Positions 33,269-42,212 of a stretch of DNA of 43,737 nt are shown in pieces. Every line of letters begins with the position of its first letter. The first letter of the stretch is position 1. Source of the DNA: an uncultured Myxococcales bacterium (lineage in GTDB: Bacteria; Myxococcota_A; UBA9042); contig CAIYWC010000190.1 of assembly GCA_903929795.1 (NCBI GenBank), forward strand, positions 1 to 43,737. Reading direction: 5' to 3'. The notes beneath the pieces are model-generated. The model was not told where the DNA came from. It was given only the letters and a program-made list of their open reading frames with translations, and ran no database searches. Position numbers and translations under genes: made by a program.

Positions 33269-34489
33269 ATGGCGGACTCGGCTGACCATCACTGTCCCTT
33301 CGCGCCGCTGCACCCGCTGCCGCGTCTGACCGCCGACCTGCCCGGCTGCGGCGGCCGTCTGCGCGTGGAACTCCAGGATTTTCAAGTCGAAGAGATCCCG
33401 CTGTACCTGCCCAGCGGTCAGGGCGACCACCTGTATTTGTGGATTGAAAAAGTCGACGTCGCCGCCGAGACGCTGCGCCGCCACGTGTCGCGCGCGCTGG
33501 GCGTGTCCAACCGCGACATCGGCATGGCGGGCTTGAAGGATCGCCGCGCCGTGACGCGCCAGTGGCTCAGCGTGCCGCGGTCCGCCGAGGATCGCGTGGC
33601 GCGCATCGAGACCGATCGCATCCGCGTGCTGGACACCAAGCCGCACCGCAACAAGCTGCGGACGGGTCATCTCGCGGGCAACCGATTCGTGCTGCGCTTG
33701 CGCGACGTGGTGCCGGACGCCCGCGCGCGCGCCGAGGCCAAGATCGCGGTGCTGCAAGCCGGCGGCGTGCCGAACTTTTTTGGCAGCCAGCGCATGGGCC
33801 ACGGCGGCTCGACGCTGGCGGCGGGCTGGGCGCTGACCCAGGGCGCGCAGCAGATGACGCGCGTGCAGACGCCGGATGGGACGACCCACGTGCTGCACTT
33901 GGGCGACCGCTCGCTGCGGCGGCTGGCGGCGTCCGCGCTGCAGGGCGAAGTGTTCAATCGGACGGTGGCGGAGCGGCTGGCGCGCGGCATTTTTCACCGC
34001 GTGCTGTCGGGCGACGTGTGCCAAAAACCCGAGACGGGCGGCACGTTTACGACCGACGACCCAGCGCGCGAGCAGGCCCGGCTGGAGCGGCGCGAAGTCG
34101 TGATCACCGCGCCGATGTGGGGCCCCAAGATGATCCGGCCGGCGGGTGAAGCCGCGGAGCTGGAGGCGGGCATCCTCGCCGCGATGGGCCTGACCGAGGC
34201 GCAGTTTGCCGTGCTGGGCTCGCTGGCGGAAGGCACGCGGCGGCCGACCGCGATCTACCCGACCGACGTGACGGTGCAGGACGAGGTGGCCGCGGACGGT
34301 GCGCTTTCGCTCGTGCTGTCGTTCAACCTGCCCGCCGGCTCCTTTGCCACCGTGTTCGTCCACGAGATGGCCGGACCCATTGCCGGGGAATCGAACGACG
34401 ACGATCTGGACGACGGCCCTGCGTCCGATGCACAACCGGAAGACCGCCAAGATTCAAGCCTTTTTACCGAGCCCCACCCATGCGATTGA
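33269..34489 (+). CDS. truD: tRNA pseudouridine(13) synthase
   Basis: TruD-family pseudouridine synthase, 406 aa, modifying U13 of tRNA. Seen: F-Q-V-E-E-I-P near the N-terminus, catalytic Asp91 in the TruD motif A-G-L-K-D-R-R-A-V-T-R-Q, the insertion-domain motif V-P-N-F-F-G-S-Q-R-M-G, and the C-terminal L-S-F-N-L-P-A-G-S-F-A-T. An acidic tail of about 35 residues follows the fold. Start at ATG 33269; the frame is open further upstream into the regulator's promoter region. Its last ten bases overlap the SNF2 gene. Confidence 0.92.
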   Translation: MADSADHHCPFAPLHPLPRLTADLPGCGGRLRVELQDFQVEEIPLYLPSGQGDHLYLWIEKVDVAAETLRRHVSRALGVSNRDIGMAGLKDRRAVTRQWLSVPRSAEDRVARIETDRIRVLDTKPHRNKLRTGHLAGNRFVLRLRDVVPDARARAEAKIAVLQAGGVPNFFGSQRMGHGGSTLAAGWALTQGAQQMTRVQTPDGTTHVLHLGDRSLRRLAASALQGEVFNRTVAERLARGIFHRVLSGDVCQKPETGGTFTTDDPAREQARLERREVVITAPMWGPKMIRPAGEAAELEAGILAAMGLTEAQFAVLGSLAEGTRRPTAIYPTDVTVQDEVAADGALSLVLSFNLPAGSFATVFVHEMAGPIAGESNDDDLDDGPASDAQPEDRQDSSLFTEPHPCD

Positions 34490-37400
34490 ACCTGAGTTTG
34501 TTGGAAAGCAGCATCGGCAACCGCGCGCGATTGGCCGGTGCGGAGGCGTTTCGCAACGGTCTGGTGCAGCGCATCGTTCGCCAGGCGCCGGACAGCCCGC
34601 GGTACCTGGTGCTGGTGGGTCCGGAGCGCGAAGGCGCTGACGAAGTGAACCTGACGCTGGAGCAGACGGCGGAAGGCGCGATGCTGGACGGCTGGGATTG
34701 CTCCTGCGAGGAAGGCGACGACGCGTGCATGCACGCGATGGCGGCCGCTCTGGCGCTGCAGCACAACCTGGCTGCGGCGGGATCGGGCGACGCGAAGCCG
34801 GGCCAACGCGGCGGTTGGCGGCAGCTCGACCTGCCGGCGAGCGCGGCGAAGGGCGGCGACCTGCGCAACTCCTGGATTGGCTACGACCTGACGCTGCACC
34901 AGAGCCAGGGCGAGACGACCGTCAGTGTGGTGCGGCGCAAGCGCGCGCTTTCGGATCGCGGCAAGAAAACCGCTGGCGTGGTGCTGGGTTGGACACCAAG
35001 CGTCGTGGGGCATTTTGGCTACCGCACCAAGGACGACCCGGCGGAGAACCGCGACGACCTGATTCCGGTGCTCTGCCTGGTCAACCGCCACGATCTGCGC
35101 GTCCGCACCATTCAGCCTGGCTTTGTCGATGTGTTCCTGCGGCTTTTTGTCGACGCGGAGCCGTTTACGCTGCGCGTGGACGGCGACGACGCGACGGTGG
35201 ACGGCGTCCTGCGGCCGGTCAGCGTGCTGATCCAGGACACGCCGGGCGGCGGTATCGAGCTGCGCGCGCAGGTGCAATCCAGCGTGCCGGGGCGCACGGG
35301 CGACGATTTCGTGCTGATGCCGGGGCCGTCGCCGTGGCTGTACCTGCGCGGTGAAAAGTGCATGGTGCGGCCGGATTGCGGCGCGCCGTCCGTGCTCAAG
35401 CTGCTGCGGACGGGCGCGGTGCAGGTCTCGGCCTCTGAAATTCCTGATTTTTCCCGCGATGTGCTGCCGCAGCTGCGCAGCGATGTCACGCTGGTGGAGC
35501 GCACGACGGTGCTGCCGCAAGCGCGCGTGGCCGTCGCGGTCGCCGTCATCAAGCTGGAAGAGCTGGACGAACAGCTGACCGTGTCGCTGTGGTTCACCTA
35601 CCGTGCTGACGACGGCGAGGCGGGCCGGCGCATCGAGCACCACGACGTGATCGAGTTCATGGCCGGCCACGGGCCGAAAGTCTTTGCGCGCTCGCACCAC
35701 CCGGACGCGCATGGCCGCGCGGTGGCGCCGTCCCTGTGGCAGCGCGACACGCATTTTGAGCAGCGCTGGCACACGCGGGTCGCGCGCGCGGTGGGCGCCG
35801 TGCTGCCGGCGAGCCTGCCGGCGGACGAGGCGCTGGACTTCTTGCTGGACCACCTGCCGGCGTTTGAGCGCGACGGCGCGGAGATCCAGGGCCAGGAAGA
35901 GCTGACCAAGCTGCGCGCGAGCCGGCGGGTCGTTGTGCCGCAGGTGAAAATCCGCAGTGGGATCGACTGGTTCGGCGTGCGCGTGGAGATTTTCGCCGGC
36001 GATCTGGAAGTGGCGCTGGCGGACGTCATCAAGGCTTGGAAGGCGGGCGCGCGCTACATCCGGCTGGCGGACGGCGAGATGGCGCGGCTGCCGGTGGCGT
36101 GGCTGCGCAAGCACGCGGCAGCGCTGACGGATTTGGACGAGCTGGCGCCGCCGGACGCGACGGGCGAGCGGCGCGTGGACCCGTACCTGGCGCCGGCGCT
36201 TGTGCAGCTGGCGGCGGATCACGAGGCGGGCGATGACGGCTGGCAGGCGTTTGTCGAGCGGCTGACGGCGTTTGAGGGCATTGAGCCGCGGCCGCTGCCG
36301 GCGGGCTTCAAGGGCGAGCTGCGGCCGTACCAGCAGCGCGGCTACGAGTGGCTGTCGGCGCTGCGCGAGCTGATGCTGCACGGCTGCCTGGCCGACGACA
36401 TGGGCTTGGGCAAAACCGTGCAGGCGCTGGCGCTTTTGCAAGCGGAGCTGGAGGCGGGCCGCAACGCCGGCAACCCGAGCCTGGTTGTCGCGCCGACGTC
36501 CGTTGTGCAGAACTGGGCCGACGAGGCCGCGCGGTTCGTGCCGGACATGCGCGTGCTGGTCCTGCGCGGCGGCGTGCGCGAGGATCGGCTGGATAAACTC
36601 AAGCAGCTCGGGCAGTTCGACCTGGTCGTGACATCCTACGCGCTGCTGCGGCTGGACCAGGAGACGCTGTCGGGCCAGGCGTTTCACTACTGCATTTTGG
36701 ACGAAGCGCAGGCCATCAAAAACGCGAATTCGCAGACAGCGCACGCGGCGCGCTCGCTGAAGGCGCGGCACCGGCTGACGCTGACCGGGACACCGTTGGA
36801 AAATAATTTGATGGAATTGTGGAGTCAATTCACGTTCCTCATGCCGGGATTCTTTGGGACCCGCGCGCGGTTCCTGCGGCGCTACGGCGTTGAAAAAGTC
36901 GGTGAATTGCAACCAGAATTGTTGGACCAGCTGCGTCAGCGGCTGCGGCCCTTCCTGCTGCGCCGCCTGAAGACGGACGTGCTGACTGAGCTGCCTCCCG
37001 TGACGGAAGTGACGCTGCGCTGCACGCTGAGCCCGCCGCAGCGGCAATTGTATGAAAAAGTGCGCAATACCTATCGCTCGCAAGTGATGCGTTTGGTGGA
37101 AGAGAGCGGCATCGAACGCAACGCGCTGACCGTGCTGGAAGCGCTGCTGCGGCTGCGGCAGGCCTGCTGTCACCCGGATTTGCTGCCTTTTGACGAGGCG
37201 CGCGCGGTGACGGCGTCGGCGAAAACCGAGCTGTTTCTTGAGACTGTCGAGGAGCTGCTGGCCGAAGGACGGCGCGTCCTGGTGTTTAGCCAGTGGACCA
37301 CGATGTTGAAGATCCTGCGCAAGCAGCTTGGCGAATTGGGCATTGAAACCGCGTACTTGGATGGCGCGACACGCGACCGCGCGGCGGTGATCGCGCGCGC

Positions 37401-37785
37401 CCAAGCCGACGATGGTCCGCCGGTGTTTCTTGTGTCGCTCAAGGCCGGCGGCGTGGGCTTGAATTTGACCGCGGCGGACGTGGTGATTCATTACGATCCG
37501 TGGTGGAATCCGGCGGTTGAACAGCAGGCGTCAGATCGCGTGCACCGGATTGGCCAGACCAAGCCCGTGCTGGTGATCCGGTTTGCGGTGGAAGATTCCG
37601 TGGAGGACCACATTCTTGTCTTGCAAGAGCGCAAGCGCGCGCTCGCCATTTCCGCGATTGAGTCGCAGGCCGATGGCGTCAAACACTTGACCCGCGCGGA
37701 CTTGGAGGCGATTTTCGGCACCGGTCCGACCGGCCCGGCACTCAAGACCGCGCCCGGTTTGAGTAGCTTGGACGACGAGGATTAG
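34480..37785 (+). CDS. SNF2-family ATPase with N-terminal SWIM zinc finger
   Basis: DNA translocase of the Swi2/Snf2 family, 1101 aa, cytoplasmic. Seen: a SWIM finger near residues 74-87 (C-S-C, then C-M-H), a middle region of about 500 residues of the bacterial SNF2-associated type, ATPase lobe 1 with L-A-D-D-M-G-L-G-K-T (Walker A, about 637-646) and L-D-E-A-Q-A-I-K-N, then lobe 2 with V-F-S-Q-W-T-T-M, S-L-K-A-G-G-V-G-L-N-L-T-A-A-D, D-P-W-W-N-P and the arginine-finger motif D-R-V-H-R-I-G-Q. All ATPase motifs are intact. It overlaps truD by ten bases, so it is co-translated. A role in transcription or repair complexes is likely by family. Confidence 0.94.
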   Translation: MRLNLSLLESSIGNRARLAGAEAFRNGLVQRIVRQAPDSPRYLVLVGPEREGADEVNLTLEQTAEGAMLDGWDCSCEEGDDACMHAMAAALALQHNLAAAGSGDAKPGQRGGWRQLDLPASAAKGGDLRNSWIGYDLTLHQSQGETTVSVVRRKRALSDRGKKTAGVVLGWTPSVVGHFGYRTKDDPAENRDDLIPVLCLVNRHDLRVRTIQPGFVDVFLRLFVDAEPFTLRVDGDDATVDGVLRPVSVLIQDTPGGGIELRAQVQSSVPGRTGDDFVLMPGPSPWLYLRGEKCMVRPDCGAPSVLKLLRTGAVQVSASEIPDFSRDVLPQLRSDVTLVERTTVLPQARVAVAVAVIKLEELDEQLTVSLWFTYRADDGEAGRRIEHHDVIEFMAGHGPKVFARSHHPDAHGRAVAPSLWQRDTHFEQRWHTRVARAVGAVLPASLPADEALDFLLDHLPAFERDGAEIQGQEELTKLRASRRVVVPQVKIRSGIDWFGVRVEIFAGDLEVALADVIKAWKAGARYIRLADGEMARLPVAWLRKHAAALTDLDELAPPDATGERRVDPYLAPALVQLAADHEAGDDGWQAFVERLTAFEGIEPRPLPAGFKGELRPYQQRGYEWLSALRELMLHGCLADDMGLGKTVQALALLQAELEAGRNAGNPSLVVAPTSVVQNWADEAARFVPDMRVLVLRGGVREDRLDKLKQLGQFDLVVTSYALLRLDQETLSGQAFHYCILDEAQAIKNANSQTAHAARSLKARHRLTLTGTPLENNLMELWSQFTFLMPGFFGTRARFLRRYGVEKVGELQPELLDQLRQRLRPFLLRRLKTDVLTELPPVTEVTLRCTLSPPQRQLYEKVRNTYRSQVMRLVEESGIERNALTVLEALLRLRQACCHPDLLPFDEARAVTASAKTELFLETVEELLAEGRRVLVFSQWTTMLKILRKQLGELGIETAYLDGATRDRAAVIARAQADDGPPVFLVSLKAGGVGLNLTAADVVIHYDPWWNPAVEQQASDRVHRIGQTKPVLVIRFAVEDSVEDHILVLQERKRALAISAIESQADGVKHLTRADLEAIFGTGPTGPALKTAPGLSSLDDED

Positions 37786-37955
37786 ACCCGATGGCGAGCC
37801 AATCGCCAAATCGTCATGGCGATCAGCTTGTTGCCGCAGGTCCGCAAAGAGCGGATGAAATTCCGCACCGCGCGCCCTGAGCCGTTCGGATCACGGCGGC
37901 GTTTTACCCCGCGAGCGCTCTGCCAGACGCGAGCGTTCCGAAACCCGAACGCCAT
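37782..37955 (-). CDS. Small Arg-rich ORF inside repeat copy A (doubtful)
   Basis: Open frame of 57 codons from an ATG at the same alignment position as that in copy B. The shared stretch is as described there; the C-terminal 17 residues differ. It runs four bases into the convergent SNF2 gene. No ribosome site was seen, and it may simply reflect the conserved nucleotide sequence. Confidence 0.2.
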   Translation of the reverse strand: MAFGFRNARVWQSARGVKRRRDPNGSGRAVRNFIRSLRTCGNKLIAMTIWRLARHRV

Positions 37956-37998
37956 GAAGCATCACACTTTCAGGTTGTTTCGCGCGAAATGACTGGCG
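37840..37998 (-). repeat. Copy A of the 159-bp inverted-repeat element
   Basis: Partner of 32272-32430 in opposite orientation. It begins 6 bases after the stop of the YfhO-like gene, just as copy B begins 6 bases after the stop of its upstream gene, and lies between convergent genes. The GCCGT/ACGGC stem is kept while its loop differs (GATCCGA here, GAACCGG in copy B), and GCGGA/TCCGC gives a longer second stem here. Confidence 0.75.
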
Positions 37999-38004
37999 TT
38001 TGAC

Positions 38005-40188
38005 TCAGCCCGGAGTCTGGATCCGCCGCCGCGCCAGCCACGCCAGCAGCCCCCACAGCAGCACGCCCGCGCCGCTCAGCCGCAGGCCAGCCGCCACGGA
38101 CTCCGGCGCGTAGGCCATGACCACGTCGACCGCGCCGGCCGGCACTGCGACCGCACGGCCGGCGCCATTCGCAGCGATAATAGGCACTTCCAGACCGTTG
38201 ACCGACGCCGTCCAGCCGGGATACGCCAGGTCCTGCACGACCAGCCAGCCCGGCGTCGGCGCGTCGACGTGCAGCTGCAAGCGCTCGGGCGCGTCTTCCA
38301 GCCAGGTCGCCGCGACCGCCGGCCCCGGCGCACAGGGCGCAACCGCCGTCTCCACCCACGCGCGCGGCGGCGAGGTCTGCGTCAGCTCCGCCAGCGCCGC
38401 CTGCGGCCCCGCGACCGACGTGGCACAGGCCGTCCAGAACCCGCGCGGCCACGCCGCCGGCGCACGCCACGTCGCCAGATCGGCCGCCGCCGACGCCGTG
38501 CGCTCCCAGCTAGATTGTCCATTCATTGCCGCTGGTTGCACGACACTGCTGACCGCAAACGCGTCCCACACCGGCGACCACTGTGCGCCGGACTCCGGCC
38601 AAATCGCGAACATCCGCGGCCACGGCCCGGCCGGCGAACCGGTCGCCAGCGTCTTCATCAGCAGCGCGGTCCGCCACGGCGCAAATGGCTCGTACGCCGC
38701 GAGCTGCCGCACGCCCACCGCCATCCCGGTATTCCACCGCTTCGGCGTGCGCCACAGCGCGCGTTGGTGCGGCTCCAGCGCGGCCTGATTCACGCCGAGC
38801 GCGACATCCGGCAGCGCCAGCGGATCCGGCTTGGTCCGCAGGTTCGGCAGCGCCAGCAGCAGCAGCACCAGCCAGCCCACGGCCGCCACGCCCGGCCGCG
38901 CGCCTCGCAGCAGCAGGCCGGTCAGCGCAGTCCACAGCAGCATCAGGCCGAGCGGCACGCCCGGCCCGCTCGCCAGCCCGGTCAGCAGCAGCCCCACGGC
39001 GCCCAAGGCCAGCGCGATGACCGCACGGCGCCGCAGGAGCGCATCAGTCGGGATGGCCGCCAGCGCCGTCGCCGCCGCCAGTGGCAGCAGCACCACCACG
39101 CCCAGCACCATCCGCGCCGGCACGCGCAGCAGCGAAAAACCCGGTAACCACGCCTGCGCGCCCAGCCCCAGCGCGCCGGCCAGCAGCAGCAGCGCCAGAC
39201 AGCCCGCGAGCAGGGCCAGCACCGCCGCGCGCAGCCGCGCCTGGGTCAGCGCCGCGCCCGCCAGCGCGAGCACGGGCACGCCCACGCGCGCGTCGAACTC
39301 CCAGGGCTCCGCGACGCCGTGGCCCGCCAGCCAGTCCGGGATCGCAAGCGCCGGCAGGAACGCCGCGCGATAGGCAAAGGCCGCCGCGTGCCCGGCCATG
39401 TCGACGCGCGCCCGCAGCGACTCGGCGGTCAGCTCCAGCGAAGGCAGGATCTGCACCGCCGCCAGGCACACAGCCACCGCCAGCGCCGCCACCAGCCAGG
39501 CCAGCCGGCCTGGGAGCTCGGCGCGGTGCAGCCACGCCGCCCAGAGCCACAGCGGCGCGCCCGCCATCAGGCCAAACGGCGCCAGCTGCGGCCCGCCCGC
39601 CAGCACCGCCAGCGCCAGGCTGAGGCCGACCCACATCGGTCCGCGCGCAAGCCCCGCCAGCGTCTCGATGCCGGCGGCCAGGAGCGCGACAAGCCAAGGC
39701 AATGCCTGCAGAAATTGGATGTGCCCGGCGTACAAGTGCCCGGTCCAAAAGCCCGACAGCGCGATGCACTGCGCGGCGAACGTCAGCGCCAGCGGATCCG
39801 CCGGGAGCGCCAGCAGCCGCAGCCAGGCCAGCGCCAACCAGCGGGCGGCCAGCGCCAGCAGCACGAAGTGCAGCGCGATGGTCAGTTTGATGTACGCCGC
39901 GGCGCCAAACAGCGGCAGCAGAACCAGCTGCGGCGGATACGCAGCGCCCCATTGCGCGCCCGCCAGCTCCGGCAGCCCAGTCAGCGCATACGGATTCCAC
40001 AGCGGCCAGTGCCCGTGCGCGAGCGCGTCGGCCTGGAAGGCAAAGTGCGGCAGGACGAGCGACACTGCGTCCGCGCCCACGCCGGCGAACACAAGCCCGG
40101 ACGGCCAGAGCGGCAGCGTCAGCAGCCCGGCCACGGCCAGCGTCGATGCGATGAAAAAAGCGGTGTGTTTGTCCATACGTACGCTCAT
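38005..40188 (-). CDS. YfhO-like polytopic membrane protein
   Basis: Integral membrane protein of 727 aa. Seen: an N-terminal helix, the GT-C-like loop P-L-W-N-P-Y-A-L-T-G-L-P near residue 65, about 12 hydrophobic helices, and a C-terminal soluble beta domain with the YfhO ending P-G-W-L-V-V-Q-D-L-A-Y-P-G-W-T-A-S-V-N-G followed by V-P-A-G and a final helix. YfhO relatives are linked to glycosylation of cell-wall polymers; the exact reaction here is unknown. The ATG overlaps the stop of the GT39-like gene in ATGA, and GAGG sits upstream; a second in-frame ATG lies 12 bases on. Confidence 0.82.
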   Translation of the reverse strand: MSVRMDKHTAFFIASTLAVAGLLTLPLWPSGLVFAGVGADAVSLVLPHFAFQADALAHGHWPLWNPYALTGLPELAGAQWGAAYPPQLVLLPLFGAAAYIKLTIALHFVLLALAARWLALAWLRLLALPADPLALTFAAQCIALSGFWTGHLYAGHIQFLQALPWLVALLAAGIETLAGLARGPMWVGLSLALAVLAGGPQLAPFGLMAGAPLWLWAAWLHRAELPGRLAWLVAALAVAVCLAAVQILPSLELTAESLRARVDMAGHAAAFAYRAAFLPALAIPDWLAGHGVAEPWEFDARVGVPVLALAGAALTQARLRAAVLALLAGCLALLLLAGALGLGAQAWLPGFSLLRVPARMVLGVVVLLPLAAATALAAIPTDALLRRRAVIALALGAVGLLLTGLASGPGVPLGLMLLWTALTGLLLRGARPGVAAVGWLVLLLLALPNLRTKPDPLALPDVALGVNQAALEPHQRALWRTPKRWNTGMAVGVRQLAAYEPFAPWRTALLMKTLATGSPAGPWPRMFAIWPESGAQWSPVWDAFAVSSVVQPAAMNGQSSWERTASAAADLATWRAPAAWPRGFWTACATSVAGPQAALAELTQTSPPRAWVETAVAPCAPGPAVAATWLEDAPERLQLHVDAPTPGWLVVQDLAYPGWTASVNGLEVPIIAANGAGRAVAVPAGAVDVVMAYAPESVAAGLRLSGAGVLLWGLLAWLARRRIQTPG

Positions 40189-41615
40189 GGCTGCCTCGCG
40201 GACCAGCGGATCAGCGGCCGGCCGGCGCCATCGGGCACGACGCGCGCGTCGCCTGGCGTTGGCACATCCGCGGCCTGCGCCCACCAGACGTGCACGGCGG
40301 CATCCGGCAGCCGCGTCGCCACCACGCTGCCCGGCGGCAGCAGGAACTGCAGCGGGAATTGCAGCCACCAATCCGCGACTTCCACGCGCAGCGGCGCGCC
40401 GTGGTTCGCGGTCGTCAGCGCCGCCGCCAGCGCGATCTTGGGCTCCGGATCGCCGGTCCGCAGCGCGCGGTGCTGCGTGTCGGCAAAAGTCTGGCACGCA
40501 TCCAGCGCGAGCACACCGGCCGTCAGCGCCACGCACGCCAACACCGCCACCACCAGCCGACGCTGCGTCGCCAGGGCCGTCCGGGTCAGCAGCAGCAGAA
40601 TCGGCACCAGCAGCCAGACGACGTAACGCTCACGGCCCGCCGGCACCGGCGCCAGCACGCCCGACGCCACCAGCCACGGCAGCGGCAGCCACACCAGTGC
40701 GCGGCCCAGCAGCCGGTCGCCGCCCTCGGGTAGCTGGGTCGCCCGCCACCCCGCGCGCGCCAGCACCGCCGTCAGCGCCAGCGCGGGCAGCCAGGTCCAC
40801 GGCGCCTCCGGCATCCCGGCGAACGTGTGCGCCGCGCGGACGCCATCGAGCATCTGCGCCGGCAACAGCAGCAGCGCCAGGAGCTCCGTCGGGCGCGCCA
40901 GCGTGCGCAGCGGCCGCTCGACGAGGTTGCCCAGCAGCGTCGCATCCGCGTGGGTCGCCTGCAGCACGGCCAGCGCCAGCGCCAGCCCGCCGACCAGCGG
41001 CAGCCACATCCACATCGGCCGCCGGGGCGCATGCCGCCATGCCGCCCAGCCCAGCAGCGCGAGCGCCAACACGGTCGTCAGGTGGACCCACAGGCTCGCC
41101 AGCGCCGCCAGCACAAGCAGCGCGCGATCGCCCCGCAGCCTGCGGCCCGACGCCAGCCGCCAGGCCGGAAACCAGAGCAGCGGCATGGTGACGAACTGGA
41201 AGCTCGGGTCCCAGGCACAGCGCGCGTACAGCACATGCAGCGGCAGCGCGGCGTACAGGAGCGCGGTCAGCAGCGCCAGTTCGCGGTTGGCAAAGGTCCG
41301 AAAGTGCTGCCAGGCCCACAGCGCCACGCCCACGAGCGACCAGGCCGCCACCGCCGCGCGCAGGCTCCAGCCCGACGGCGGCAGCATGGCAAACACCGCG
41401 AGATCCGTGAGGAAAAGCATAGGGTTGACGAACATGTGGGTCGGCGTGCGCAGCGAGAATGGTTCGCCGCGCAGCAGGTGCTGGGCCTGCACTGCCAGCC
41501 AGGTCTCGTCCGCGTTGATGCCCGGCAGCCGGTCGAGCGCACAAAAACGCGTGAGCGCGACCGCGAAGGCCAGCGACCAGAGCCAGATTGGCGTCGATGA
41601 CCGCGCCGCCCGCAT
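40185..41615 (-). CDS. GT39/ArnT-like membrane glycosyltransferase
   Basis: GT-C-fold glycosyltransferase of 476 aa that would use a lipid-linked sugar. Seen: first membrane helix, then the catalytic-type acidic loop I-N-A-D-E-T-W-L (Asp36-Glu37), further helices with Y-A-A-L-P-L-H-V-L-Y-A-R-C-A-W-D-P-S-F typical of the dolichyl-mannosyltransferase-like group, and a short C-terminal soluble region. GGAG lies 5 bases before the ATG at 41615; a TTG 81 bases upstream is in frame but falls at the promoter. Overlaps the YfhO-like gene, so both likely build one cell-surface glycan or glycoprotein. Confidence 0.8.
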   Translation of the reverse strand: MRAARSSTPIWLWSLAFAVALTRFCALDRLPGINADETWLAVQAQHLLRGEPFSLRTPTHMFVNPMLFLTDLAVFAMLPPSGWSLRAAVAAWSLVGVALWAWQHFRTFANRELALLTALLYAALPLHVLYARCAWDPSFQFVTMPLLWFPAWRLASGRRLRGDRALLVLAALASLWVHLTTVLALALLGWAAWRHAPRRPMWMWLPLVGGLALALAVLQATHADATLLGNLVERPLRTLARPTELLALLLLPAQMLDGVRAAHTFAGMPEAPWTWLPALALTAVLARAGWRATQLPEGGDRLLGRALVWLPLPWLVASGVLAPVPAGRERYVVWLLVPILLLLTRTALATQRRLVVAVLACVALTAGVLALDACQTFADTQHRALRTGDPEPKIALAAALTTANHGAPLRVEVADWWLQFPLQFLLPPGSVVATRLPDAAVHVWWAQAADVPTPGDARVVPDGAGRPLIRWSARQP

Positions 41616-41651
41616 GCGTTCTCCGGCCAGTGCCTGACCCTGTCGCCGCCG

Positions 41652-41680
41652 AGTCTGGACCGCGAAGGGCCGCGCGTCAA
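41652..41680 (-). promoter_or_regulatory. Promoter of GT39-like/YfhO-like operon
   Basis: On the minus strand TTGACG, a 17-base spacer and CAGACT, 36 bases before the ATG at 41615. Same design as the promoters before 10782 and tRNA-Val. Confidence 0.5.
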
Positions 41681-41720
41681 GCGCGTCATTTACCAATGCT
41701 TTTCAAGTGTTGAGTGCGAA

Positions 41721-42173
41721 TCAGGGCGCCGGTGGAACCGGCTGGTCGGGAATCACGCTCGTGCAATGCGCGCACCGCTTCGCCGCGACGGGGATCTCGG
41801 ACAGGCACTCCGGGCACGGCCTGGTCGACGGTGGCACCTCCGCCGGCGGCAGCAGGCGATTGACCTGGCGAATCAAGAAGAAGACGACAAAGGCGATGAT
41901 GAGGAACTCAAAGATAGCATTGAGAAAACTGCCGTACATGATGAGCGGCGCGCTGGCGGCCTTGGCGGCGACGAGCGACTGGTGGCCCTTGCCGGAGAGG
42001 TCGATGAACAGGTCCTTGAAGTCGACGCGGCCGAGCACGAGGCCGATGGGCGGCATGATGACGTCGTTGACGAGCGAGGTGACGATCTTGCCGAACGCGG
42101 CGCCGATGATGACGCCGACCGCGAGGTCGAGGACGTTGCCACGGGAGATGAAGCGCTTGAATTCACTCAACAT
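41721..42173 (-). CDS. mscL: Large-conductance mechanosensitive channel with C-terminal zinc ribbon
   Basis: Inner-membrane pentameric channel opening under osmotic stress, 150 aa. Seen: N-terminal [20 protein letters not shown], first helix to about residue 45, second helix about 77-101, then a Pro-rich link and a zinc ribbon Cys120-x2-Cys123 ... Cys134-x2-Cys137 in place of the usual coiled C-terminal helix. AAGGAG lies 6 bases before the ATG. It follows the lipoprotein gene by 39 bases and is probably co-transcribed. Confidence 0.94.
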   Translation of the reverse strand: MLSEFKRFISRGNVLDLAVGVIIGAAFGKIVTSLVNDVIMPPIGLVLGRVDFKDLFIDLSGKGHQSLVAAKAASAPLIMYGSFLNAIFEFLIIAFVVFFLIRQVNRLLPPAEVPPSTRPCPECLSEIPVAAKRCAHCTSVIPDQPVPPAP

Positions 42174-42212
42174 ATTAGGCTCCTTCGCCGAGCAAGGCGG
42201 GCAACGGCAGGG

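Noticed and set aside
34255..37491. 1078-codon open frame on the minus strand across the SNF2 gene
   Set aside because: It is a mirror of the high-GC coding strand: Arg/Gln/His-rich, no domain motifs, and antisense to a protein with every SNF2 motif intact. The same applies to long minus frames at 3964-6024 and 6491-8548.
32272..37998. Composite transposon bounded by the inverted repeats
   Set aside because: No transposase, no target-site duplication seen, and the repeats are about 21% diverged; each is also placed directly after a stop codon, which fits a 3' element better.
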